Shown one piece after another: positions 55,198 to 63,506 of a stretch of DNA of 64,000 bases. Where the stretch lies: contig RPFO01000702.1 of NCBI GenBank assembly GCA_009746045.1, positions 1,122,001 to 1,186,000 on the forward strand. Direction: 5' to 3'. Below the pieces are notes generated by a model. The model had not been told where the DNA came from and ran no database searches. It worked only from the letters and a program-made list of their open reading frames with translations. The position numbers and the translations under genes are program-made. The stretch comes from Mesostigma viride. Lineage: Eukaryota; Streptophyta; Mesostigmatophyceae; Mesostigmatales; Mesostigmataceae. The stretch's first letter is position 1. Each line of letters starts with the position of its first letter.

Positions 55198-56376
55198 TTA
55201 CCGGGCTATCCCTTTAAGATAGCCTAGGGAGTATAGATACAGCGTTATCAATAATCCTGTTAGCATCATAATAATAAGAGCTATACCAATAACAAAGAAA
55301 TTACCGTAATATAACTTGCTAACTATACTAAGGGAAACAGAAGTAAATATCAATCTAACAGAATGGATTACTACCGACGCTTTACCCATATGATTTGTTA
55401 TGGCAGTTAAGGCATTAGCGTATAAAAAATTAATCAAAAATGCCGTACCGACTGTTAAAATAGCCATCGCCGCAGTAATAATTTTCGGCTCATCTATTCC
55501 AGTTAATACAATTATAAACTGGCATATTATACTAATAAAGCACATCACTATGCTAAACAAGAAACAATTTTTACAGCCAAATTTATCAACTATTAATCCA
55601 TTCATCAAACTTATGATCCCAAATATTATGGCTAATATATTTTTATACCACATATATTCAATAAGAGGCACTCCTAAATCATTAACATAATAAATAGGAG
55701 ACATGCTAATAAATACCCAATAAGGTGCTATAATAAAGCACAAAGCCCCTGTAAATATCATTAATTTACGGGATTTAATTAAGGTAAAATACTCTTTAAA
55801 TGGCAAAAAAACCGTGATTTTATCAGTTACCTTGTTACTGGCCTCTACCACCTTGTAACTTAAAGACCAAGCTACGAGTGCCATAACAAAAACTGCTAAA
55901 AAATTAAAGCGCCAACTAGTATACATACCTAGATAACTACCAATAGTTGGTGCCATAGTCATAATTAAGGTAATAGAACCATTAATTAACCCAAGCCTTG
56001 TTAGTTGATCTCGGAATTTACTAGTCTCAATTAGAATTACATAACTTAGTACCGTAGGACCGGCAATAGTAAGCCCTTGAACAAACCGGCCAAATAATAC
56101 CAAACCATAATTACCGGCTAACGCACAGAGTAAAGTTGCAGCCGCAAATATAGCTAAACTACTTATAATTATCATGCGGTAATTGAATTTATCACCCAAA
56201 AACCCGGCTATTAATCCACCAAGACAATATCCTATAAAGTTTAAACTTAAAGATAGCTGTACTTCAAAGGGAGATAAGCCAAAATGTTTTTGTAATACAG
56301 GAATACAAGGAATAAAAAAATCTGCTTCTGATCTGGAAATAATACAGATAGTCAGGACAGTAACGAATAATAACAT
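55198..56376 (-). CDS. MFS transporter, Bcr/CflA-like
   Basis: A 392-residue major facilitator with about twelve helices. The N-terminal half shows FIPCIPVLQKHFGLSPFEVQ and GLIAGFLGDKFNYRM, the loop-2-like MFS motif, and GRFVQGLTIAGPTVLSYVI, the helix-5 antiporter motif of drug/H+ antiporters. Rickettsial genomes carry several such proteins with unknown substrates. It lies between the accessory cluster and ppa, with which it may be co-transcribed (about 50 bases apart). Confidence 0.88.
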   Translation of the reverse strand: MLLFVTVLTICIISRSEADFFIPCIPVLQKHFGLSPFEVQLSLSLNFIGYCLGGLIAGFLGDKFNYRMIIISSLAIFAAATLLCALAGNYGLVLFGRFVQGLTIAGPTVLSYVILIETSKFRDQLTRLGLINGSITLIMTMAPTIGSYLGMYTSWRFNFLAVFVMALVAWSLSYKVVEASNKVTDKITVFLPFKEYFTLIKSRKLMIFTGALCFIIAPYWVFISMSPIYYVNDLGVPLIEYMWYKNILAIIFGIISLMNGLIVDKFGCKNCFLFSIVMCFISIICQFIIVLTGIDEPKIITAAMAILTVGTAFLINFLYANALTAITNHMGKASVVIHSVRLIFTSVSLSIVSKLYYGNFFVIGIALIIMMLTGLLITLYLYSLGYLKGIAR

Positions 56377-56428
56377 TTACCTATATTCTATTGATTTTAG
56401 CAGTTTTTTATCCTGTTTTTTGCAATAA

Positions 56429-56950
56429 TTATTTAGCTCTAGTAATCGCTTCTTCAATTAAGTCTAAAGCTTTCTTAGAATTTTCCCAACCGACGATCCT
56501 TACCCATTTACCTTTTTCAAGTTTTTTATAATTTTCAAAAAAATGGTTTATCCTATCCTTAGTTATTTGTGGGACATCATCAATATCTTTAATACTTTCA
56601 AACGTTACATCTATTTTATTAACAGGTACAGCAAGAATTTTTTCATCTATACCGGACTCGTCTTCCATAATTAAAACACCAACCGGCCTTACTTTAATAA
56701 TAGCCCCGGGAATAATAGGATATTGACTCATCACAAGCACGTCTGCCGGATCTCCATCCTGTGAAAGAGTATGAGGGATAAATCCGTAATTACAGGGATA
56801 AAACATAGGGGCTTGCATAAACCTATCGACCATGATTGCTCCGATTTCCTTATCAAATTCGTATTTCACAGGATTATCGTTCATCGGTATTTCAATGATG
56901 ACATTAAAGCTATCGTCTTTGGTTTTTGCTGGGATTTTATTTATAAACAT
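56429..56950 (-). CDS. ppa: Inorganic pyrophosphatase, family I
   Basis: Hydrolyses pyrophosphate and drives biosynthetic reactions. The 173-residue protein has the active-site segments YEFDKEIGAIMVDRFMQAP, NYGFIPHTLSQDGDPADVLV (Asp cluster) and MEDESGIDEKI. Length is normal for bacterial class I enzymes. Because ppdK in this window can produce or use pyrophosphate, the two activities intersect, but they are unlinked on the map. Confidence 0.96.
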   Translation of the reverse strand: MFINKIPAKTKDDSFNVIIEIPMNDNPVKYEFDKEIGAIMVDRFMQAPMFYPCNYGFIPHTLSQDGDPADVLVMSQYPIIPGAIIKVRPVGVLIMEDESGIDEKILAVPVNKIDVTFESIKDIDDVPQITKDRINHFFENYKKLEKGKWVRIVGWENSKKALDLIEEAITRAK

Positions 56951-57226
56951 ATATTAAACAAGCAATTTATTAACTGATTTTTTTGTTCTACTAGATATCT
57001 ATAATAAATCACCCCAAATAGCAAGAAATTTTGATATCTCTCCTCTTTATAGCTTTCCAAAGCCAATAATATATTTATCTACAGAATTATTACCATTCCT
57101 TAATGGATTTTTTGCCACAACTGAGTTTTTATCAAGTACAAAGAAAACCAATTATAAATTGATTAAAAATTTGTACAATGTTTTACTAAAAAATAGTAGA
57201 GCAATTAATTGTGGTATATACATTTT

Positions 57227-59140
57227 ATGGCAAAATCCGAACCAACTATAGAAGAAAGAGCTAATCTAGCTATTAAAGAAATACGCGCAGATATGGTTAG
57301 TATAAAATATAAATTATTAAATGAAATACTAGTCAAAGCGGCAAAACATAATGGAGAAATCCCCCCAGGCGATCTCGAATTCCAACAACAAAAAGAAACC
57401 TTACTTAATTCAGATCCTGATGCACCTGGAAATCGAGGTAAACCTGTAATAAGTATGTTAAGTTTCGAAAAGGGTTCAAAAGAAAAAACCGATAAACTCA
57501 TAGCAAAAGGAGCTTCTAAAGAGCTATTTGACTCTATAGCACAAGAGACCGTTGCTTTAAGAAATGAACTTACTTCAAAATTTTATTCAGATCAGGGTAT
57601 TACAGATCTTATGTCTGATTTAATGATACACAAAGCAGTAGAAGTCACCCCTTTCCAAGTAAGAATTACAAAACAGGAAGGGATGTATAAACCTGGGGAC
57701 ACAAGATCGATGAACAATATGGAAGTAGCAGAATTAGGAGCTTTAATAAGCCCTGGAATGGTAATGTCTCCAGGTGTAACTCATTATTTAATGGCTAACG
57801 GAAATGCTGTTGATAAAGTCATAGGACCAGTAGTTAGCGCACGGGTGGCAGAATTTTTTGGAGAAAAGGGAGCAGATGGGGCTACCACTCTAGACAAAAG
57901 AAAACTAACCGCTGAGAATATTGAAGCATTTACTACTGCAGTAAATGCCGATATTGAGAAAATCCCAGCACAAAATATTATCCTTAACGCTATAACAGCT
58001 CTGGAAAAAGAAAATGGTTATACCATAAGCAAAAGCCAAACCCAAAGGATAGTGAATAAATTAACTCCTGCTTTAGTAGAGCTTGGTCCTGAATATCTAA
58101 AACAATATTCCGAGGTTATTTCTGGACAAATTCAGAAAGAAGTAGTAGCCAAAAGTATGGTTACTGCAAGTGCACTGGGCGGGATATATATAAGAGAAGG
58201 AAATTTAGATAAAATAGCAAATAACCTCTCAGACACACACTTAGATAGATCCGATAAAAGGCAAATTGAGAAGATAGAAGGAAGTTTACGAAGTCAGGCT
58301 TTAAAGGATTCTCAAATAGCAGAAAAATTAACGGAATTAGAGGTAGAAAAGGCTAAGGCTTCAAGGTACGATGTAAATAAATTATCAGATCGTGATTTAG
58401 CCCAAATGAGGAAAGAAAACCCGGTGCAATTTGATAAAATAGTACTTGGTAGAGATAATCCAGTTAAAGAGCCAAAAGCTGCTATTATTGATGGAATAAT
58501 AAAGGGTGCTATTGATAAATTGAAAGAAGAAAATGGAGTTAAGTTAACACCAGAAAGGGAAGATTACCTGAAGAAAAAATTTAAAAAAGAACTCTCCCCA
58601 GCTTTATCAAAATTAGATCCAGAATATTTAAAAACGCATAGCCAAACAATATCTAGCGATATACAAAAAGAATTATATGAAAATAAATCTACTGGATACA
58701 GATTTGGCATGGCTTTTTCAGTTTCAACCGAAAGCTTGTCTTTTATATCAGATGGTATTACCGCTAAAAATCAACAAAGGTCGAATGAGCTTGTAATCAG
58801 TACCATCAGGTCTGCTCTTACTACTTCATATCCAAGCAATACTGAATTTGAAGGAAGATTAACTAACCTAGCTGTTGAAAAAGCTAAAGCAACTAAGTTT
58901 AAAGCCGCTGCTATTACTTCAGAAGATTTACTTGCAATGAGAAAAGAAAATCCTGCGAGATTCGACAAAGTGGTACTCGGAGTAGGAAAGGAAAGAACTC
59001 CAATCGATTTAGCTAAAGATATTGGAGAAAAAGTTAATAAGGCCAAACAAGGACAAGCACTTCCTCATCCTTCAACTTCTCGAACATCTTCTCCCTCACT
59101 ATCAAAACGAAGCAGCACATCGAGTATTCTATCTATGTAA
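57227..59140 (+). CDS. Modular hypothetical protein with two internal repeats, effector-like
   Basis: A 637-residue protein from ATG 57227 (AKSEPTIEERANLAIKEI); a TTG at 57209 is less likely. I do not recognise it. After an N-terminal region of about 250 residues it has two homologous modules, residues about 255-408 and 429-586. Each starts with a KENG/EENG helix, passes through GPEYLKQYSE or DPEYLKTHSQ, and ends with MRKENPVQFDKIVLG or MRKENPARFDKVVLG. The last 35 residues are Ser/Thr/Pro-rich (PHPSTSRTSSPSLSKRSS), resembling unstructured secretion tails. No signal peptide or transmembrane segment. A cytosolic or secreted effector role is inferred. Confidence 0.75.
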   Translation: MAKSEPTIEERANLAIKEIRADMVSIKYKLLNEILVKAAKHNGEIPPGDLEFQQQKETLLNSDPDAPGNRGKPVISMLSFEKGSKEKTDKLIAKGASKELFDSIAQETVALRNELTSKFYSDQGITDLMSDLMIHKAVEVTPFQVRITKQEGMYKPGDTRSMNNMEVAELGALISPGMVMSPGVTHYLMANGNAVDKVIGPVVSARVAEFFGEKGADGATTLDKRKLTAENIEAFTTAVNADIEKIPAQNIILNAITALEKENGYTISKSQTQRIVNKLTPALVELGPEYLKQYSEVISGQIQKEVVAKSMVTASALGGIYIREGNLDKIANNLSDTHLDRSDKRQIEKIEGSLRSQALKDSQIAEKLTELEVEKAKASRYDVNKLSDRDLAQMRKENPVQFDKIVLGRDNPVKEPKAAIIDGIIKGAIDKLKEENGVKLTPEREDYLKKKFKKELSPALSKLDPEYLKTHSQTISSDIQKELYENKSTGYRFGMAFSVSTESLSFISDGITAKNQQRSNELVISTIRSALTTSYPSNTEFEGRLTNLAVEKAKATKFKAAAITSEDLLAMRKENPARFDKVVLGVGKERTPIDLAKDIGEKVNKAKQGQALPHPSTSRTSSPSLSKRSSTSSILSM

Positions 59141-59545
59141 AGTTCTTATAAAAGTTTAGAGTTATACCACCGTTCCTTACATCCTTAACTAAGGATGTAA
59201 GAAAAATCTCTAATTTAACTAATTAACTGGTATAACCTTGGTTTGTATTTAAATATATTTCCAGACATCTAATACCATTCATAAGCTCCTTTTTCTTACA
59301 GCTAATATGCTTCAAGTATAACTTGAATCCAATATGAGCAATTTTTCCCTGCTAGATTTTTTTTAACTTTCAATAAAAAATAATTATTAAAAACACTTAC
59401 AAAAAAGCTGTTATTTTTTACTAAAAATCACTAATTTTCAATTTTTATATTTAAAGTGCTTTATTTCGTTTAATACTCTTTTTCTCTTAAAATAATAATC
59501 TTTTTTTTAAATTACAAATCGATCATTATAGTAAAGTAACGTACA
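59141..59545. other. Non-coding stretch after the modular gene
   Basis: About 400 bases with no convincing ORF. It contains the nested palindrome at 59161-59236, a short hairpin TTCAAGT-ATA-ACTTGAA at 59311-59327, and very AT-rich sequence. It leads into a decayed gene beginning around 59546. Confidence 0.6.
59161..59236. repeat. Nested palindrome, 76 bp, MITE-like or structured RNA element
   Basis: Outer arms GTTATACCA (59161-59169) and TGGTATAAC (59228-59236) are perfect inverted repeats. Inside is a perfect 12-bp inverted pair, CTTACATCCTTA (59176-59187) and TAAGGATGTAAG (59190-59201), separated by only two bases. It lies 21 bases after a stop codon. It could be a terminator-like structure, a palindromic repeat element or a miniature transposon end pair; no target-site duplication was seen. 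Confidence 0.6.
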
Positions 59546-59911
59546 AAGTTTTGGAAGAAAGCAACCATACGGTCTCAGAGTGCTTGAAAAAATCAGGAAT
59601 TTCCCAAAGAAGTACCTGAAGAAAATCCACCGTACGCTGGATTAGACAAAACCAGAATTTACCAAGCAGCAGTAGAAAAATATCTTTTACCAATTATGCA
59701 TGGATTTGATATTATTTTTGAAAAACTTAGCGATATTTTTTCCGGCACGTCAAAAGTTACCGGGATAGTCCTTGATTATCTAGGCGGAGATTATGACGTT
59801 AGCTTACTTGAAGCAATGGAGTTTATAACATTAAAATTAGATCCTCGAACTACCCATACCATAACTGATTACCTTGGTGCTGATTGGCAAAAGGCTGACG
59901 TAATAGATTAA
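59546..59911 (+). pseudogene. Frameshifted remnant of an unknown gene
   Basis: One frame reads LEESNHTVSECLKKSGISQR to a TGA at 59617-59619, while another, open from 59588 to 59911, continues PPYAGLDKTRIYQAAVEKYL and, after ATG 59696, gives a 71-residue ORF ending ITDYLGADWQKADVID. The overlap of two protein-like frames suggests one broken gene. I do not recognise the domain; the C-terminal part might still be expressed from 59696. It ends just before the hairpin downstream of sdhA. Confidence 0.5.
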
Positions 59912-59931
59912 TACTTTATTTTTTCTACCAC

Positions 59932-59962
59932 AGAACCAAGCAGAAAGAACTTGCTTGGTTCT
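59932..59962. terminator. Strong hairpin between the sdhCDA operon and the decayed gene
   Basis: AGAACCAAGCA (59932-59942) and TGCTTGGTTCT (59952-59962) pair perfectly over 11 bp around a 9-base loop. It lies 12 bases beyond the second sdhA stop (59975-59977) when read on the minus strand. No clean U-tract follows in either direction, so it may be Rho-assisted or an mRNA end-stabilising hairpin shared by convergent units. Confidence 0.5.
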
Positions 59963-59974
59963 TCAAAACACTAT

Positions 59975-60073
59975 TTAATAAACTCGTTTTACCGGTGGAA
60001 CAGGGTTCACCTCATCAGTTAAGGTAGTCAAAACCACCGGTTTATAATCTATTTTAACTCTGCCGTTTTCTTA
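59975..60073 (-). pseudogene. C-terminal sdhA coding remnant beyond an in-frame TAA
   Basis: After the TAA at 60071-60073 the sdhA frame remains open for 31 codons and ends at TAA 59975-59977. It contains [13 protein letters not shown] and the terminal KRVY, which match the conserved end of SdhA flavoproteins. With these residues the protein would be about 595 residues, the usual rickettsial length. The segment is thus either lost by a nonsense mutation, reached by readthrough, or interrupted by a sequencing error. Confidence 0.85.
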
Positions 60074-61762
60074 AAGCCAAAGAAGTGTGTGTTTCATCCA
60101 GTTCTTATCATCTCTCTCTGGAAAGTCTTCTCTCGCATGCGCCCCCCTACTTTCTTTCCTATTTAATGCCCCGTGAACAGTAAGAACTGCTTGATCAATT
60201 AAATTGGCAAGCTCCATGGCTTCAACTAAATCACTATTCCAAATCATTGAGCGATCGGTTACCGATATATTACCATATTCCTTCCTGATACCATCCATCA
60301 TCTTTTGACCTTCTTCTAAAACTTCTTCAGTTCTAAAAACTGCAGCATGATCTTGCATAGTTTTTTGCATTTTAAGACGTAAATCAGCCACCGATATATC
60401 TCCTTTTGCATTTCTAATTTTATCTAGTCTAGAAATAATAGGATCAAGTATCTCTGGTTTTAGTTTTTTATGAGGCATGCCAGCTTTTATAATTTCTGCC
60501 GCCCTATATGCTGCTGCCCTGCCAAAAACTACAAGGTCAAGTAAGGAATTTGAACCAAGACGATTTGCACCATGTACAGAAACACACCCTGCTTCACCAA
60601 TCGCCATAAGTCCCGGGACAATAGTTTGCTTACCGTCTTTAAGGGTAAGAACTTCTGTATGATAATTGGTCGGTATCCCACCCATATTATAATGAACAGT
60701 AGGTAATATTGGAATTGGTTGCTTTGTTACATCCACTCCTGCAAAAATTTTTGCTGTTTCAGAGATTCCCGGTAACCTTTCATGTAAAACTTCCGGCGGT
60801 AAATGATTTAAATGCAAAAATATGTGATCTTTCTTAGGGCCTACTCCTCGTCCTGCTCTTATTTCCATCGTCATGGCGCGGGAAACTACGTCCCTTGAGG
60901 CTAAATCCTTAGCTGAGGGTGCATAACGCTCCATAAAACGTTCCCCTTCTGAATTGACCAGATAGCCCCCCTCTCCTCTTGCTCCTTCAGTAATTAAGCA
61001 TCCAGCCCCATAAATTCCAGTTGGATGAAACTGAACAAATTCCATATCTTGCATAGGTAATCCGGCCCTTATACACATTCCACCGCCATCACCGGTACAT
61101 GTATGAGCTGAAGTCGCAGAGAAATATGCCCTGCCATAGCCTCCAGTAGCTAATACTACAATATGTGCTCTAAAAACATGTAAACTTCCATCATCTAAAT
61201 TCCATGCAAGTATCCCCTTACACTCGCCATCATCCATAATTAAATCGATTACAAAATATTCTATAAAAAATTGCGCTTGGTGCTTTAGCGCTTGCTGATA
61301 TAAAGTATGTAAAATTGCATGACCTGTTCTATCAGCTGCAGCACATGTTCTCTGTGCCGCTTTGCCCTTACCAAAATTAGTTGTCATTCCACCAAATGGC
61401 CTTTGATATATTTTACCTTCTTTGTTTCTAGAAAAAGGAACACCGTAATGCTCTAATTCTATGACGCTTGCCGCCGCATTCTTGCACATATATTCTATAG
61501 CGTCCTGATCCCCAAGCCAATCTGATCCCTTGATCGTATCATACATATGCCATCGCCAATCATCTTCTCCCATATTGCCAAGTGCAGCACTTATCCCCCC
61601 TTGGGCAGCAACAGTATGGCTACGAGTTGGAAAAACTTTAGTAACACAAGCCGTACTAAGGCCACTTTGTGCCATGCCGAAAGCAGCACGAAGGCCAGCC
61701 CCACCAGCTCCCACAACCACTACATCAAATTCATGTGTTTTTATGTTATAGCTATTAGTCAT
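60071..61762 (-). CDS. sdhA: Succinate dehydrogenase flavoprotein subunit, C-terminally truncated by TAA
   Basis: The catalytic FAD subunit of complex II, here 563 residues before the first stop. The FAD fold starts [16 protein letters not shown]; the FAD-linking histidine is His49 in [11 protein letters not shown]; active-site segments include [30 protein letters not shown] and [20 protein letters not shown]. All catalytic residues lie before the stop. The protein ends at HTLLWL, about 32 residues short of relatives, but matching codons continue in frame beyond the TAA. It is the third gene of sdhC-sdhD-sdhA; sdhB is not in the window, as usual in rickettsiae, and sdhE at 34.9 kb should flavinylate it. 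Confidence 0.93.
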   Translation of the reverse strand: MTNSYNIKTHEFDVVVVGAGGAGLRAAFGMAQSGLSTACVTKVFPTRSHTVAAQGGISAALGNMGEDDWRWHMYDTIKGSDWLGDQDAIEYMCKNAAASVIELEHYGVPFSRNKEGKIYQRPFGGMTTNFGKGKAAQRTCAAADRTGHAILHTLYQQALKHQAQFFIEYFVIDLIMDDGECKGILAWNLDDGSLHVFRAHIVVLATGGYGRAYFSATSAHTCTGDGGGMCIRAGLPMQDMEFVQFHPTGIYGAGCLITEGARGEGGYLVNSEGERFMERYAPSAKDLASRDVVSRAMTMEIRAGRGVGPKKDHIFLHLNHLPPEVLHERLPGISETAKIFAGVDVTKQPIPILPTVHYNMGGIPTNYHTEVLTLKDGKQTIVPGLMAIGEAGCVSVHGANRLGSNSLLDLVVFGRAAAYRAAEIIKAGMPHKKLKPEILDPIISRLDKIRNAKGDISVADLRLKMQKTMQDHAAVFRTEEVLEEGQKMMDGIRKEYGNISVTDRSMIWNSDLVEAMELANLIDQAVLTVHGALNRKESRGAHAREDFPERDDKNWMKHTLLWL

Positions 61763-61775
61763 AAATATTCTTCCA

Positions 61776-62159
61776 TTACAAAATCATTACATAAAAAGCT
61801 GCAAAGGCAAAGGAAATAGCCGTAATAATTGCAAATATCTGGATTCCAACAACAAGAACAAAGCGGTAAGCCCTACAACTTATATAGTCTTCAATAACGA
61901 CTTGCATGCCAAGAACAGCATGATACATTACCGTAAAAAACAAAATCAAAAGCATTATTGTATTAAAAGGTTTCCTTAAATGAGAAATAGCTGTAGTGAT
62001 ATTGCTTTTAGAGATATCTCCAAAAAAGGAAATTACCCACAATATCATGAGAGAAATTATTATAGCAGTAAGCCTTTGATGCCACCAATGATGAGAACCA
62101 GAGCCTGCTGCCCCTAAATTTTTAGCTTTTGATAAATCTGATCTATATTCGCTTTTCAT
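61776..62159 (-). CDS. sdhD: Succinate dehydrogenase membrane anchor subunit D
   Basis: A 127-residue hydrophobic anchor with three transmembrane helices. The family [20 protein letters not shown] segment near residue 19 contains the haem/quinone-region Ser and Arg, and [13 protein letters not shown] contains the conserved His and the Asp-Tyr pair near the quinone site. It lies 28 bases downstream of sdhC and 13 bases before sdhA in one operon. Confidence 0.94.
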   Translation of the reverse strand: MKSEYRSDLSKAKNLGAAGSGSHHWWHQRLTAIIISLMILWVISFFGDISKSNITTAISHLRKPFNTIMLLILFFTVMYHAVLGMQVVIEDYISCRAYRFVLVVGIQIFAIITAISFAFAAFYVMIL

Positions 62160-62187
62160 TGTAAAACCATATGTAATTTACCCTAAC

Positions 62188-62577
62188 TTAGACAAACATC
62201 CAAAAAATTAGTGTTAATAATATAGAAGCAATAACAGCTAACCAGCCGGAATAATTTATGGCTCTAATAGAAAATCCCCAGCCAGTATCCCATATTAAAT
62301 GCCTGATGCCTGTACATAAATGGTAAAAAAATCCGTAACTCGTAACAATTAGTAAAAACCTGACAAAAGAACTATCGAAAATTTTTAAATATATCGGGTC
62401 AAATTTACTGAACACCCATAAAATAAACCACCAACCTAAAGCAGAAATCATAAAAAATAACCCAACACCGCTGAGACGGTGACCTATCGATAATACTGAA
62501 CTGATCTGAGGTTTGTAAATACTAAGATGTGGAGAAATTGGTCGTGCTTTGTGTATTTCTTCTCGAGATTTTTGCAT
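62188..62577 (-). CDS. sdhC: Succinate dehydrogenase cytochrome b556 subunit C
   Basis: A 129-residue membrane subunit with three helices. RPISPHLSIYKPQISSVLSI, HRLSGVGLFF and the later HLCTGIRHLIWDTG with the haem-ligand His are all classical SdhC signatures. It is the first gene of sdhC-sdhD-sdhA. A near-consensus promoter lies 44-72 bases upstream. Nothing unusual is visible. Confidence 0.96.
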   Translation of the reverse strand: MQKSREEIHKARPISPHLSIYKPQISSVLSIGHRLSGVGLFFMISALGWWFILWVFSKFDPIYLKIFDSSFVRFLLIVTSYGFFYHLCTGIRHLIWDTGWGFSIRAINYSGWLAVIASILLTLIFWMFV

Positions 62578-62620
62578 GAAATAATACTCGCTTTGATTAA
62601 CTCTACTTATTTCAAACTAA

Positions 62621-62649
62621 AGTATATAAACTAGTCTATACCTTTTCAA
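62621..62649 (-). promoter_or_regulatory. Sigma70 promoter of sdhCDA
   Basis: On the minus strand, TTGAAA (complement of 62644-62649) and TATACT (complement of 62621-62626) are separated by exactly 17 bases, each five of six matches to consensus. Transcription would begin near 62614, about 37 bases before the sdhC ATG. This is the best-looking promoter in the window. Confidence 0.6.
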
Positions 62650-62778
62650 GTTTCTTCGGTATCTTTTGTTAGAAATTCCCTCATAACGGTTAAAATAAAA
62701 CATAACTCTGCACATTTGCCAACTCTCTTACTAATTTAACCTAGGTTACGAAATTTCTTATAGACATAATAAATTTTA

Positions 62779-62806
62779 TTGACTATAAGTTCGTCTAAGA
62801 TATCTA
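62779..62806 (+). promoter_or_regulatory. Possible promoter of tRNA-Phe
   Basis: A good -35 element TTGACT (62779-62784) is followed 16 bases later by a poor -10 candidate TATCTA (62801-62806). The tRNA starts about 37 bases further on. Only the -35 is convincing. Confidence 0.3.
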
Positions 62807-62849
62807 CTTCAATACCATTCATAAAAAACTTCCAAATAGGGAACTATTT

Positions 62850-62925
62850 GGCCAGATAGCTCAGTTGGTAGAGCAAAGGACTGAAAATCCTTGTGTCGCC
62901 GGTTCGATCCCGGCTCTGGCCACCA
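62850..62925 (+). tRNA. tRNA-Phe (anticodon GAA)
   Basis: A 76-base cloverleaf. The acceptor stem GGCCAGA pairs with TCTGGCC, the D arm holds GCTCAGTTGGTAGAGC, and the anticodon arm AAGGA-CTGAAAA-TCCTT reads GAA at the wobble-to-third positions. The T arm is GCCGG-TTCGATC-CCGGC. The CCA end is encoded (62923-62925). No intron or irregular pair is seen. Confidence 0.98.
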
Positions 62926-62936
62926 CTATTTATTCC

Positions 62937-62964
62937 AAATTATTAAATAATTTTAATGTTTTTT
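62937..62964 (+). terminator. Weak candidate terminator after tRNA-Phe
   Basis: AAATTA (62937-62942) and TAATTT (62948-62953) form a 6-bp AU stem with a 5-base loop, followed by TAATG and a six-T run. It lies 11 bases past the CCA end, a reasonable position, but the stem is weak. Confidence 0.35.
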
Positions 62965-63158
62965 AATAAACCAATTATCAGGAAAAGAAACTTCCTACCT
63001 ATTATGCTATTTGTAGTTAAAATCTTTTAGATTCCTAAGAAACACCTTGTTAAACTTATGTAAAAAATTATCTTGATTATAATTTTTTATCCCCTATTAT
63101 GTGGCCGAATTACAATTAAGAAAATTAATAAGCTTTAAAAGTTTTTAAAATTACCTTT

Positions 63159-63458
63159 ATGAATATACAAGGACACGAGGCAGAAATATTTTTGTCGGAA
63201 ATAAGAAAATTAGTCCATAAACAGTTTAAAAATTTGGGTAATATCACTGGAGATTTTTTCCTTTCATTAGAGGTGTTACATACAGCCCCCTACTACAACG
63301 ACCAACTTATCTTACAACTAAAAGAATTGGTTGATAATTATGCAGCAAAAGGAGATGAAATCCTAGAGTATTATTCAACAAATTTACTGGGCGACATGGA
63401 GAAGCTTGCCTTGCTTCTAACAACAGATTTGGAGAATTTGAACCTTACTAAGAACTAA
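63159..63458 (+). CDS. Small hypothetical protein
   Basis: A 99-residue ORF I do not recognise. It is predicted helical from the pattern of hydrophobics (EAEIFLSEIRKLVHKQF and LILQLKELVDNYAAKGDEIL), acidic overall, without signal peptide or membrane segments. ATG 63159 follows an AT-rich leader without a strong ribosome-binding site. It lies between tRNA-Phe and the convergent DUF2155 gene. Coding status rests on length and amino-acid composition only. Confidence 0.55.
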   Translation: MNIQGHEAEIFLSEIRKLVHKQFKNLGNITGDFFLSLEVLHTAPYYNDQLILQLKELVDNYAAKGDEILEYYSTNLLGDMEKLALLLTTDLENLNLTKN

Positions 63459-63506
63459 ATCCCAATTACTCATAATATAAATTCAGCTTTAAGATAAGTA
63501 CTTTCT

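Noticed and set aside
57075-57083. TTATCTACA, a DnaA-box-like nonamer
   Set aside because: Imperfect and isolated; no other boxes nearby.
59271-62824. Shared 14-mer AATACCATTCATAA at 59271 and 62811
   Set aside because: The flanks do not match, so it is too short to call a dispersed repeat.
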